From Prevotella sp. (lineage in GTDB: Bacteria > Bacteroidota > Bacteroidia > Bacteroidales > Bacteroidaceae): a stretch of 64,000 bases of DNA. This document shows positions 45,518 to 53,583 of the stretch, in pieces. The first letter of the stretch is position 1. Every line of letters begins with the position of its first letter. The notes beneath the pieces are model-generated. The model had not been told where the DNA came from. It worked only from the letters and a program-made list of their open reading frames with translations, and did no database searches. The stretch covers positions 1 to 64,000 of the forward strand of contig JAGCDO010000030.1 in the NCBI GenBank assembly GCA_017651265.1. Direction: 5' to 3'. Position numbers and translations under genes: made by a program.

Positions 45518-47878
45518 TTACAGAGTTCTCTTTTTCTTTATGGTTAGGATATTATGTCCGTTGACACGCTGATAAGCCAGTCCGTCGGTCATCTGATGCA
45601 GCAGTATGATACCCATACCGCCCGGAGGCCGCTGGTCGGCCGGCACTGAGAGATCGGTGACAGACCTTTCGGTGGGGTCGAACGGAATACCGTCGTCGTC
45701 GATGGTGAGCAGCAGCATGTCGCCTTCCACTGTCGCCTGAAGGTTAATCTTAGTGGCCTTACCGTGGAAAATAACGTTTGCCACAGCCTCCTCCACAGCC
45801 AGTCGTAGGCGTTTTGCCTCCTTACCTTTGATACCACCCTGTTCAACCGCATTGGCAATGAACGGCTCCAGTAATGCCATGTCAACCATCGAACTGCGAA
45901 TAATCAGCTGGTCTTTCGCTGTCCCGTCCTGCTGAGCCAAGAGGTCGCTGGGGTTCAGTGGCCACTTAATCGCCATCAGTGTGATATCATCGCTCTGCTT
46001 GGCGTCACCGGCATGGTGCTTCACCACCTCCTCCATGTGCTCCACCAGCTGTTGGGCTGTATCGTCAGGGTATTGGTCGGCCACCTCCTTCACCCGTTTT
46101 CTGCCTAACTGTTCCCCTTTGATGTTCTTGGCCTCGTTGAGTCCGTCGGTGTAAAGGAATAGCATGTCGCCGGGCTGCAGTTGAGTCTGCTGACCCTCAT
46201 AATCCCATTGGGTCAGAGCACCCACAGGAATGTTCGGTTTTACAGGAAGGAATGTAGAAGTGGCCCTCTCGTCATCCCCTTTCTTCTCCCTGAGCAGCGG
46301 AGCCTCGTGTCCCGCATTGCAATAGTCGAGATGTCCCGTTGTCACATCGAGAATACCCACGAACATCGTCACGAAGTACCCCGACGTATATTCCTCACTG
46401 AGGGTGCGGTTGATGGTTTCCATAATGTCAGCCGCCCGCTCGGCCCTTCGTGTCTCACCACGGAAAAAGGCGCGCATCATAGCCATCATCAAGGCTGCCG
46501 GCATTCCCTTGCCGCTGACGTCACCCACACAGAAGAACAATCGGTTGTCGCGCAGGTAATAGTCGTACAAGTCGCCACCCACATCCCGGGCAGGTGTCAG
46601 CGAGGCAAAGAGATCTACTGGAGGTGCCGAGCGTTGCACATTCAGCGTCTGCGGCAGCATGGCCATCTGGATGTCGTGTGCAATCTTCATCTCCCTTTCC
46701 AGTGAAGCATTCTGTGTGGTAGTCTTCTGGAGCTCATCCACGTATGTGGCCAATGATGTCTGCATGTTCGCAAAGGCATCATGCAGCTGCTGCACCTCAT
46801 CATAGTCGTTCACTTCCGGCAAGGTAGAAGAGAAGTTACCCAAGGCCACCTCTTCAGCCGAGCGTGCGAAGCGTTGCAGTGGAAGGGTGGTTTTCTTGAT
46901 CTGACGACGGCAGAACAGGTAGATGGCTGCCAGTCCTGCGAGCATCAATGTCAGGATGATGATGTTCAGAACCTGTGCCTTCGACAGGATCACGTCTTCG
47001 GGAGCCACGATAACCATCACCCAACCCACGTGTTTCACGGTGCGGTAGTACAGTCGCGACTTCACGCCATCCACCTCCGTCACACAGGTGCCTCGGTTGG
47101 CCAGCATCATCCTGCCCACGTTCTCGTCGATGAGCGTCATCATGCGCGATTTGTCAGGATGTAAGATGTAGTTGCCTTCCTGGTCGATGACAAAGAAATA
47201 CGAATGGTGCTTCTGTCCTGCCTCATGCCGTTCGTTCACCTCCTTGACATCTTCCATCATCTGCTCTCGCAAGTCTTCCAGCGACATGTCGGCACAAAGA
47301 ATAGCCACAGGTCGTCCTTGATGGTCGTGGATGGGCGCAGCGAAGGTGGTCAGCAGGCGCTGATCCTGATCGCCAGCAAACAACTCGCTCTCGAAGTAGG
47401 CCTTTGTCCAGCTGGTTTCATCCTTTTTCAACTGCTCCTCGAACCATTCGTCATAGAAGTAGCTGTGGTATGTACTGTCAATCTCCGACTTTCTCACCTT
47501 CCCTTCCTCATCTATTCTGGCGCAGGGAATGAACACCCGACCCTTACTGGGATAATAGTTCGTTTTGAACAATATCGAACTGCACACAATGTTCGGGTTC
47601 ATCGTGACAATACGTTCCAGATGATCGAACATCTTGTCCGGTTCGTCAATGTCGCGCTCAATGTCGTGCACATTGTTCCTTGTGGCCACATACACGTCAG
47701 ATAGACGGCGGCGTAGCTCCTGCTGGTTCTCGAGCAAGATGCTCAGATACCGCTCACTTGCTTCGTTCAGCATATACTTCCTCACTGTGAAATACACCAA
47801 TCCGGCAATGATGGCCACCATTGCCAGAACAACCGCCATAATACGGTAAGTAAGCCGTGTCGACAGAGAATTTGCCAT
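45518..47878 (-). CDS. Sensor PP2C (SpoIIE/RsbU) phosphatase fused to HATPase_c kinase domain
   Basis: A 786-residue membrane protein. Order: transmembrane helix 1 (~12-32), extracytoplasmic double-Cache-like sensor (~35-300), helix 2 (~303-323), HAMP linker (to ~378), PP2C/SpoIIE phosphatase (~400-625; VGGDLYDYYL, GDVSGKGMPAAL and SDDITLMAIKW carry the metal-binding Asp residues), then an RsbW-type HATPase_c domain (~650-783; EEAVANVIFHG, DDDGIPFDP, GGMGIILLHQ). It could both phosphorylate and dephosphorylate the STAS protein encoded next. Fusion of the two opposing enzymes on one sensor is notable. A promoter box lies 22 bases before the start. Confidence 0.93.
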   Translation of the reverse strand: MANSLSTRLTYRIMAVVLAMVAIIAGLVYFTVRKYMLNEASERYLSILLENQQELRRRLSDVYVATRNNVHDIERDIDEPDKMFDHLERIVTMNPNIVCSSILFKTNYYPSKGRVFIPCARIDEEGKVRKSEIDSTYHSYFYDEWFEEQLKKDETSWTKAYFESELFAGDQDQRLLTTFAAPIHDHQGRPVAILCADMSLEDLREQMMEDVKEVNERHEAGQKHHSYFFVIDQEGNYILHPDKSRMMTLIDENVGRMMLANRGTCVTEVDGVKSRLYYRTVKHVGWVMVIVAPEDVILSKAQVLNIIILTLMLAGLAAIYLFCRRQIKKTTLPLQRFARSAEEVALGNFSSTLPEVNDYDEVQQLHDAFANMQTSLATYVDELQKTTTQNASLEREMKIAHDIQMAMLPQTLNVQRSAPPVDLFASLTPARDVGGDLYDYYLRDNRLFFCVGDVSGKGMPAALMMAMMRAFFRGETRRAERAADIMETINRTLSEEYTSGYFVTMFVGILDVTTGHLDYCNAGHEAPLLREKKGDDERATSTFLPVKPNIPVGALTQWDYEGQQTQLQPGDMLFLYTDGLNEAKNIKGEQLGRKRVKEVADQYPDDTAQQLVEHMEEVVKHHAGDAKQSDDITLMAIKWPLNPSDLLAQQDGTAKDQLIIRSSMVDMALLEPFIANAVEQGGIKGKEAKRLRLAVEEAVANVIFHGKATKINLQATVEGDMLLLTIDDDGIPFDPTERSVTDLSVPADQRPPGGMGIILLHQMTDGLAYQRVNGHNILTIKKKRTL

Positions 47879-47900
47879 ACTTCTGAACGCTAATATGGCA

Positions 47901-47908
47901 CAAAGTTA
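47901..47908 (-). promoter_or_regulatory. -7 box of the PP2C-STAS-HTH operon
   Basis: TAACTTTG on the minus strand followed by TG, with an AT-rich upstream region and no clear -33. Confidence 0.5.
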
Positions 47909-48064
47909 CAAAATCTTGAACAATATACATAATATTTTATCGCTTTTTTTTGCTGGTTGGGACGTAAACTTGATGTTTTAGAATGCAAAGATAAGGTTGA
48001 ATATCTCCGCTTTCTATGATTTATCCATATTTTGTTCCGAGTTGTTGCGACAAATATCGAAAAT

Positions 48065-48102
48065 TGCGACAAATCGCCCACATGCATGAGCAATTTGTCG
48101 CA
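48065..48102 (-). terminator. Hairpin between the 698-residue lipoprotein gene and the PP2C operon
   Basis: TGCGACAAAT and ATTTGTCGCA form a perfect 10-bp stem with an 18-base loop, 34 bases after the lipoprotein stop. A further TTGCGACAAAT copy lies at 48054-48064. Without a T tract it could also be an operator site. Confidence 0.45.
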
Positions 48103-48136
48103 TACAATTATCAATCGTCAATTATCAATTTTCAAT
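48102..48136 (-). repeat. Heptamer array directly after the lipoprotein stop codon
   Basis: Five 7-nt units on the minus strand (ATTGAAA, ATTGATA types) start at the base after the stop codon. Four of the five units carry TGA. Confidence 0.8.
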
Positions 48137-50233
48137 TCAAGGAGTTGGAATCTGCCTCTGGTACTTATACTCCCACTCTGGGTAATTTCTGTACCGTTCC
48201 GCAATCCATGCCATATCCTCAGCCGATGAGATGTCCGGTTCGCGCTTGAACGCCATCTTAAACCACTTGCGGATATTCTCCAATCCCTGATCAGGTGTAG
48301 TGCCGTAGCAGTACCATGTGAATCGGGAAGACATTTTCTGACCGATCTTTTTCCAGTTCTCGGCGTTGATCCACTGGTAGTCGCCGGTCTCGCCAGCCTT
48401 CTGGTACTGGTAGTCGTAGTACAGCACCTCCAGCTCTTCCATATAGCTACCCAGCGCGCCTAAAACCTCAAGCATCTCAGCATAGTTGCCATTAGGCTCA
48501 TGGTCCCATCCACTTTGGATCCGGTCAATAATCATCTGATGGGCTGTGGCATCATCATAGTTATACATCTCCTTCAGCATGCTCATCACCTTCTTCATAT
48601 CCTCCTTGTAAGCCTTGCCGCAAATACCTCTCTCCATTTTCTGGTAGAAGTTCGGCCACGGAGTGGCTGAAGGAGGAAGTGATGCTACACCGTTAGTGTC
48701 ACCAACCTTGTGTTCAGTACCATCGCTGGGGAACTTCATCAGTGTCCAAGGACCAGCCAATGGAATGGTCACAGTAGCTTCAGCCAGTTTATAACCCAAG
48801 AGCGTCAGTTTGGCACCCAGTTCGGCATCGATATTCAACATGATCTTTCCATTCAGATCTACAAGATCTTCTGCAGTCTGAGCCTCAATGGGCTTGAATG
48901 TTGCGTTCAGCTCGCCACCCAGGTGAGGACCAATGGCCAGCTCAGGTCCAGCACATTTGTAGATGGTGATGTCGGCTCCCAGGAAGATACCCATGCCACA
49001 AGTGTATTTGAAGGCTACACGCGGAGGGATGATCGAGAATTTGTTAGCCGTCTCCCTGAAGTAACCCATGCCTTCCCAACCTCTACCGTCGGTATAGCGG
49101 GCACCACCCATGAACTCATTACCATATTCATACTTGAAACCAGTGCTTACCTTGCCGGAAATGCTTCCGTCGAATTTCATGAAGATGTTAGGATCGATAC
49201 TGATCAGGATAGGCACCGGACCCACCCAGAAGGTGAATGAATAGCCGTTGAACTTAGCGAGCTCGAACTTCAACTTATCTCCAAGATCCAGCTTCTTCTC
49301 GAAAGCGAACTCTACACTTGCGTCCAGACCGAAGCTACCGTCAACACCTGTCTCAAACTTCTCTACGTATGGCTCAGGAAGAATGCCGCTCCACTTCAGA
49401 CCGCCCTCGAGGGTGAGGAAGTAGTTCAGTTCGAAATTCACACCAGCCTTGAAATTCACCTGCACAGAGTCTTTCGAATCCTTCGCAGCGAACTTGAAGT
49501 TACGCTTCACTTCAGTATCCACACCCAGCAGTCGCTTGCTGATGCTCCAGCGTGTTTCGCCCAGCAGTTCCTCTGCTGTCATGTACTTATATTCACCGCT
49601 CTGGGCTGCACGTGTCTCTGTTGCCTCAGGCTGTTCGTCACCAGTATGGTAGTCCTCCTTGTAGCCATACGGGTCGGTCAGATGAACCACTGCCGGGTGA
49701 ATCACGTTGTTTGTGTCGATATACTTGGCTGCATACCCTGGAATGTTGCAGCCAGCGGCACGAGTCTGGATAGATTCTGCATCACTGTTCACATAGATGT
49801 CAGTCTGCAGATTCACCTTCTTGTCACCAATAATCTCAGCCACCGTAGCGGGTTCTACAGTAAGGATGTAGCGGTCGCCCACCAACTTCTCTGCCTTAGC
49901 CTTGCGGATGTAAGGCAGTTGACTCATCTTGTGCCAGATACCCATCGGGTGGTTCACGAACGAGGTGATACCCAATTTGTCGGCGTACGCCTTGCTCACA
50001 CTGATCTCTGTAGTGTCGGCATTAAGAATCTGCACATCATTCTCGTTGTCGAAGGTCTCGAAAGTCAGACCGTAAGCCTCTAATGCCGAAGAACCTGCAC
50101 TGGCAGATGCCGGTGAACCGTCTGCTCCATTACCTTCTAAATCATCACTACATGCTGTAAAAGCAAATGTAAATAACACTGCGGTCATGATGCTCATGAA
50201 TACCGACTTGACCATTTTCTTTTCTGTTTTCAT
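48137..50233 (-). CDS. Large lipoprotein of unknown function
   Basis: A 698-residue protein with a lipoprotein signal (MSIMTAVLFTFAFTAC, lipobox Cys near residue 27) followed by DDLEGNGADGSP, an acidic start that in Bacteroidetes can mark surface export. The middle (~240-500) is a series of amphipathic strands (VNFKAGVNFELNYFLTLEGG, DASVEFAFEKKLDL, GFKYEYGNEFMGGARY), consistent with a large beta sandwich or barrel-like domain. The last ~150 residues are helical and rich in aromatic residues. I do not recognise the family. The gene has its own promoter and no functional neighbours. A start at Met 7 is also possible. Confidence 0.8.
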   Translation of the reverse strand: MKTEKKMVKSVFMSIMTAVLFTFAFTACSDDLEGNGADGSPASASAGSSALEAYGLTFETFDNENDVQILNADTTEISVSKAYADKLGITSFVNHPMGIWHKMSQLPYIRKAKAEKLVGDRYILTVEPATVAEIIGDKKVNLQTDIYVNSDAESIQTRAAGCNIPGYAAKYIDTNNVIHPAVVHLTDPYGYKEDYHTGDEQPEATETRAAQSGEYKYMTAEELLGETRWSISKRLLGVDTEVKRNFKFAAKDSKDSVQVNFKAGVNFELNYFLTLEGGLKWSGILPEPYVEKFETGVDGSFGLDASVEFAFEKKLDLGDKLKFELAKFNGYSFTFWVGPVPILISIDPNIFMKFDGSISGKVSTGFKYEYGNEFMGGARYTDGRGWEGMGYFRETANKFSIIPPRVAFKYTCGMGIFLGADITIYKCAGPELAIGPHLGGELNATFKPIEAQTAEDLVDLNGKIMLNIDAELGAKLTLLGYKLAEATVTIPLAGPWTLMKFPSDGTEHKVGDTNGVASLPPSATPWPNFYQKMERGICGKAYKEDMKKVMSMLKEMYNYDDATAHQMIIDRIQSGWDHEPNGNYAEMLEVLGALGSYMEELEVLYYDYQYQKAGETGDYQWINAENWKKIGQKMSSRFTWYCYGTTPDQGLENIRKWFKMAFKREPDISSAEDMAWIAERYRNYPEWEYKYQRQIPTP

Positions 50234-50308
50234 TACCTTTTATTATTTTATTTGATTGAACTTCTTTTTTACTGCAAGGACAGAGACCTGTTCTCGCTTT
50301 TGGCGATG

Positions 50309-50316
50309 CAAAATTA
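50309..50316 (-). promoter_or_regulatory. -7 box of the 698-residue lipoprotein gene
   Basis: TAATTTTG on the minus strand followed by C, 75 bases before the start codon. Confidence 0.55.
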
Positions 50317-50609
50317 TGGCGCTTTTTCATGGCTCCCATATTTTTTTATGATTATCCTTTACATTTGTTGCGACAGGGGGCCTATATCACGACAAAAGAA
50401 AAGCAACCCTGCAAAAACTGTCGCAAATTCTGAGACCAGAGGGCATAACTAGGCTTGTTGAGGACTTCAACAAAGCTTGTTTGGTTCTGTGTGAAATATA
50501 GATTGGGAAAGAAATTATCATAATTATCCCAGAAATACTATTTGAACACGAGAATCAGATTTTCCGTTTTTCCGATAAATGTCCGTTTCTTCTGTTATAA
50601 AATACGGTT

Positions 50610-50760
50610 GGAGTTATAAGCCTAGTTAGTGGTAGTTATAAGGCTGATAAGTGGGTGAAACCAGGCTGATAAGTAGGTGAAACTAGGCTTATAACTTGGC
50701 GATGGAAATACAGACCCCACCCCGCGCTACGCTAACCCCTCCCCTTCGATGGGAGGGGAG
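50610..50760. repeat. Dispersed intergenic repeat, copy 2
   Basis: TTATAAGCCTAGTT, AGGCTGATAAGTGGGTGAAAC and related modules, then a tail from CCCCACCCCGCGCTACGCTA to CCCCTCCCC...GGGAGGGGAG. Modules and tail match 3064-3200, with the modules inverted. Confidence 0.6.
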
Positions 50761-50790
50761 TTAGTTACCACTGTGTCACTCGGTACCCCA

Positions 50791-50934
50791 CACCAAACTA
50801 TAGGTGCGATGGCCCCTCGTTCCCCGCCCCAAACTACAGGTGCGATGGCACTTGGCTCCCCACACCAAACTACAGGTGCGATGGCACTTGGCTCCCCGCA
50901 CCAAACTACAGGTACGATGGCCCCTCGCTCCCCG
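50791..50934. repeat. Four 36-bp tandem repeats
   Basis: Units start at 50791, 50827, 50863 and 50899 and have the form CACCAAACTACAGGTGCGAT followed by GGCACTTGGCTCCCC. They sit between the two halves of a GC-rich hairpin-type repeat. There are no spacers, so this is not a CRISPR array. Confidence 0.85.
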
Positions 50935-50990
50935 CCCATCTAAGGGGCGGGGTCCTGGCAAGGGGGGCGGGGTGTTGCAAGGATGTAATC

Positions 50991-51115
50991 GAGTGGGGGT
51001 AGTGGGGGTAGTGGGGGGTACTTTTTAAAACATTATAGAAAAAGTATTATCTTCTCATGCGCGAAAATATATAAAGTTTAGAAAACAACACCCACTACCC
51101 CCACTACCCCCACTC
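50991..51115. repeat. 25-bp perfect inverted repeat with G runs
   Basis: Left arm 50991-51015 reads GAGTGGGGGTAGTGGGGGTA and continues GTGGG; the right arm 51091-51115 is its exact complement. The 75-base loop is AT-rich. The left arm has three runs of five or more G residues. Confidence 0.85.
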
Positions 51116-51120
51116 TGTCA

Positions 51121-51300
51121 TCAGAACGGTTGACTATCTAATTCTGATAGTTCGTTGATTCTATTTTGTTGAATATCAGTAAATTGAAGTTCGCGCACAT
51201 GATACTTATTGAAACCTCTCAACCTTTTTACCGAACACCCCAGTTTCTTCATAATCCTCCCTATTTTAACAGTTGATAACTGTTTTTTTGCGTGACGGGG
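51121..51300 (-). pseudogene. 3' remnant of a gene, possibly VapE/VirE-type helicase tail
   Basis: A minus-strand frame ends at 51121 and stays open for ~60 codons to an upstream stop near 51310. It reads QLSTVKIGRIMKKLGCSVKR, then LRGFNKYHVRELQF and ends SELDSQPF. The look is that of a C-terminal winged-helix segment of DUF3874/VapE-like primase-helicase proteins from Bacteroidetes mobile elements. An ATG at 51252 would give a 43-residue peptide, but homology seems to extend upstream of it. The family link is from pattern memory and is tentative. Confidence 0.4.
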
Positions 51301-51426
51301 TGCTGTTCCTTGGCATCAACAGACTTGTATCAAAGTATTCATGATTGCCTTTTCTTTTCTTCTTTCATATCTTATTCTCCTTTCTTTTTACTTTTAAAAA
51401 CCTCATTTATTATGTATTGTTCTCAC

Positions 51427-51522
51427 TTATTCGTACTTTTGGCTTCGCCGAAGGTACTTTCGCTCGACAATAAAAATAAATCACTATTTATTTTGTATTG
51501 TTCTCACTTATTCGTACTTTTG
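51427..51522 (+). promoter_or_regulatory. Double promoter cassette upstream of DUF4348-murB
   Basis: TTATTCGTACTTTTG occurs at 51427-51441 and again at 51508-51522. The second has TTTG at 51492-51495, 19 bp upstream. A small hairpin follows each: GGCTTCGCCGAAGG-type at 51441 and GCGGATAAATCCGC at 51522. The segment matches 2526-2620 (minus strand) at roughly 80-85% by eye. Confidence 0.65.
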
Positions 51523-51573
51523 CGGATAAATCCGCGAACTTACTCCGTCTCGGCAAAAAAACAAATCGATTTT

Positions 51574-51604
51574 TTTGTTTTGCGCTCGACTTTTCGTAAC
51601 TTTG
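51574..51604 (+). promoter_or_regulatory. Proximal promoter of DUF4348-murB
   Basis: TTTG at 51574-51577, a 19-bp spacer with GCGCTCGACTTTTCG, TAACTTTG at 51597-51604, 42 bases before the ATG. Confidence 0.75.
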
Positions 51605-51646
51605 TACCCAAATTTGAGAGGATAACCAAGAAATTGGGGAAAAAGA

Positions 51647-52492
51647 ATGAAAAAAGGTTTTTGGATAGTCGTCATTTCATGCGTCTGCATGATGCTATGG
51701 ACAACAGGCTGCACCGACAAAAAGCCTGTGTCCATGGATGATAGTATCATGGTGGATTCCCTGGCAGACACGATAGCTATGGACACGTTGGAGGAACTGA
51801 TCTCTGAACAGCCCATACCTAAGGCGGCGGATGAGCTCTTCGACGATTTCTTCTTCAATTTCGCCAGTAACCGCAAGTTCCAGATGAGTCGTATCCAGTT
51901 CCCGTTGATGGGCGAGGGACAGAAACCTGTGGCCAGTAGCAAGAAGGAGTGGAAGATGGAACGGTTCTATTTCCCGCAGAATTTCTATACGCAGATCCTG
52001 GATTCAAAAAAGGACCTGAAGCTCTCAAAGGATACAAGCATCAACCATGTTTCGGTAGAGAAGATCTTCCTGGATGAAAAGAAGGTGATGTGCTATCACT
52101 TCGACCGACTGAACGGTCAGTGGATGCTGACATCGGTGTTGGAGAACGACATCAACCTGAACGGAAATGCCTCGTTCCTGAACTTCTATGAGCATTTCGC
52201 CACCGACAGCGCCTTCCAACATGCCAGTCTGAATGAGACCATGGAGTTCCGGGGACCGGATCCTGATGATGACTCGAAGGAGATGCACGAGAATATCACG
52301 CCCGACCAATGGGAGGAGGTGTCGCCAGGGGAGTTGCCATCGGGTACCTTATATAATGTGGTATATGGCGAGAACTTCACCAAGGGCAGTCAGAAGATCC
52401 TGCTGTTGCGCGGTATCTCCAACGGACAGGAACTGGAGATGACGTTCAAGATGATTGGCAACGCCTGGAAACTGGTGAAGCTGGTGGAATAA
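51647..52492 (+). CDS. DUF4348 lipoprotein
   Basis: A 281-residue lipoprotein: signal peptide ending at the lipobox WTTGC (Cys ~22), a Asp/Ser/Met-rich linker, then a DUF4348 domain starting with ADELFDDFFFNFASNRKFQM and SRIQFPL. Repeated WKLV/WMLTSVLE strands suggest a NTF2/cystatin-like fold. Function is unknown. It is 10 bases upstream of murB, in the same direction, with up to three promoters in front; a link to the cell envelope is therefore likely but not proven. Confidence 0.87.
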   Translation: MKKGFWIVVISCVCMMLWTTGCTDKKPVSMDDSIMVDSLADTIAMDTLEELISEQPIPKAADELFDDFFFNFASNRKFQMSRIQFPLMGEGQKPVASSKKEWKMERFYFPQNFYTQILDSKKDLKLSKDTSINHVSVEKIFLDEKKVMCYHFDRLNGQWMLTSVLENDINLNGNASFLNFYEHFATDSAFQHASLNETMEFRGPDPDDDSKEMHENITPDQWEEVSPGELPSGTLYNVVYGENFTKGSQKILLLRGISNGQELEMTFKMIGNAWKLVKLVE

Positions 52493-52502
52493 CAATGACT
52501 GC

Positions 52503-53519
52503 ATGAAAGATTTACGCAACTATAGCTTGAAACACCATAACACCTTCGGCATGGAAGCGAAGGCGAGCAGGTTCATGGAGTATGCCAACGTAGAGGATGC
52601 GCAGCAGATAGCTGCTGTGTTGCGAGCCGAACAGGAACCTTTCCTCATCATAGGCAGTGGCAGTAACCTGCTGCTGACAGCCGACTTTGAGGGCATCGTG
52701 GTACATTCGGTGATCAAGGGCATTGAGAAAAGGCCTGGTGAGGATGGTGCTACGCTAGTGCGCTGCGGCAGCGGAGAGCTGTGGGATGATGTGGTGGCTT
52801 GGTGCGTAGGCGAGGGGTTAGGACACTTGGTGAACCTGTCGCTGATTCCTGGCGAGGTGGGTGCTTCGGTGGTGCAGAATATCGGGGCCTATGGTTCGGA
52901 GGTGAGTGAGTTCGTGGCTTCGATAGAGGCGGTGGACATTGCCACTGGCGAACGGGTGACGATTGCTCCCGCTGATTGCGACTACGGCTATAGGAAGAGT
53001 AAGTTCAAGACCGCTTGGAAAAACAAATACCTGATTACGGCTGTGGAATATCTCCTGCCGGCGGAAACGCAGTTGAACGTGGCGTATGGAAACATACGGG
53101 CGGAGTTGGAGCGGAAGGGGATTGCCCATCCAACGGCTGACGATCTGCGCAGCACGATCATCGGTATTCGTCAGAACAAGCTTCCTGATCCTGCTGTAGA
53201 AGGGAACGCAGGCAGCTTCTTCATGAATCCTGTGGTGCCTCGTGAGAAATACGAGGAACTGGCCGCCCTCTATGAGGGAATGCCACATTATGATGTGGAT
53301 GATGAGCACGTGAAGATTCCTGCCGGCTGGATGATTGAGCAGTGCGGATGGAAGGGGAAATCGTTAGGACGCGCTGGCGTTCATGCCAAGCAGGCCTTGG
53401 TACTGGTGAACCGCGGCGGTGCAACGGGTGATGAGGTGGTGCGACTCTGTGAGGCCATCCGTCATGATGTGAAGACTCAATTTGGTATTGAAATCTTTCC
53501 GGAAGTCAACATTGTTTGA
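52503..53519 (+). CDS. murB: UDP-N-acetylenolpyruvoylglucosamine reductase MurB
   Basis: A 338-residue FAD enzyme that makes UDP-N-acetylmuramic acid for peptidoglycan. IIGSGSNLLLTADFEG is the FAD-binding P-loop-like block, SLIPGEVGASVVQNIGAYGS the pyrophosphate segment, YGYRKSKFK carries the Tyr-Arg pair, and GNAGSFFMNPVV holds the catalytic Ser region. It is of the longer type I form. It follows the DUF4348 gene closely and is 64 bases before an MBL-fold hydrolase. Confidence 0.97.
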   Translation: MKDLRNYSLKHHNTFGMEAKASRFMEYANVEDAQQIAAVLRAEQEPFLIIGSGSNLLLTADFEGIVVHSVIKGIEKRPGEDGATLVRCGSGELWDDVVAWCVGEGLGHLVNLSLIPGEVGASVVQNIGAYGSEVSEFVASIEAVDIATGERVTIAPADCDYGYRKSKFKTAWKNKYLITAVEYLLPAETQLNVAYGNIRAELERKGIAHPTADDLRSTIIGIRQNKLPDPAVEGNAGSFFMNPVVPREKYEELAALYEGMPHYDVDDEHVKIPAGWMIEQCGWKGKSLGRAGVHAKQALVLVNRGGATGDEVVRLCEAIRHDVKTQFGIEIFPEVNIV

Positions 53520-53583
53520 CTTTCTTCGAGGAAGGAGTAAGGAGGATAGTGGAACGTAGTGACATAACTATGAACTTTGAACT

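Larger units (their letters stand above)
50317..51409. other. Gene desert with repeats and one gene remnant
   Basis: No intact gene is supported. From left to right: a copy of the dispersed repeat (50610-50760), a 36-bp tandem repeat (50791-50934), a GC-rich tail, a long inverted repeat with G runs (50991-51115), and a minus-strand coding remnant (51121-51300). The rest is AT-rich and featureless. Confidence 0.6.

Noticed and set aside
50791-50934. CRISPR array with 36-base repeats
   Set aside because: Units are directly adjacent with no spacers, and no cas genes are near.
50749-51028. Open frames over the 36-bp repeat (products with SPHQTTGAMALG repeats, both strands)
   Set aside because: A 36-base period keeps any stop-free register open, and frames are open in several registers and on both strands. 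There is no promoter or ribosome-binding context and the composition is unlike the neighbouring genes.
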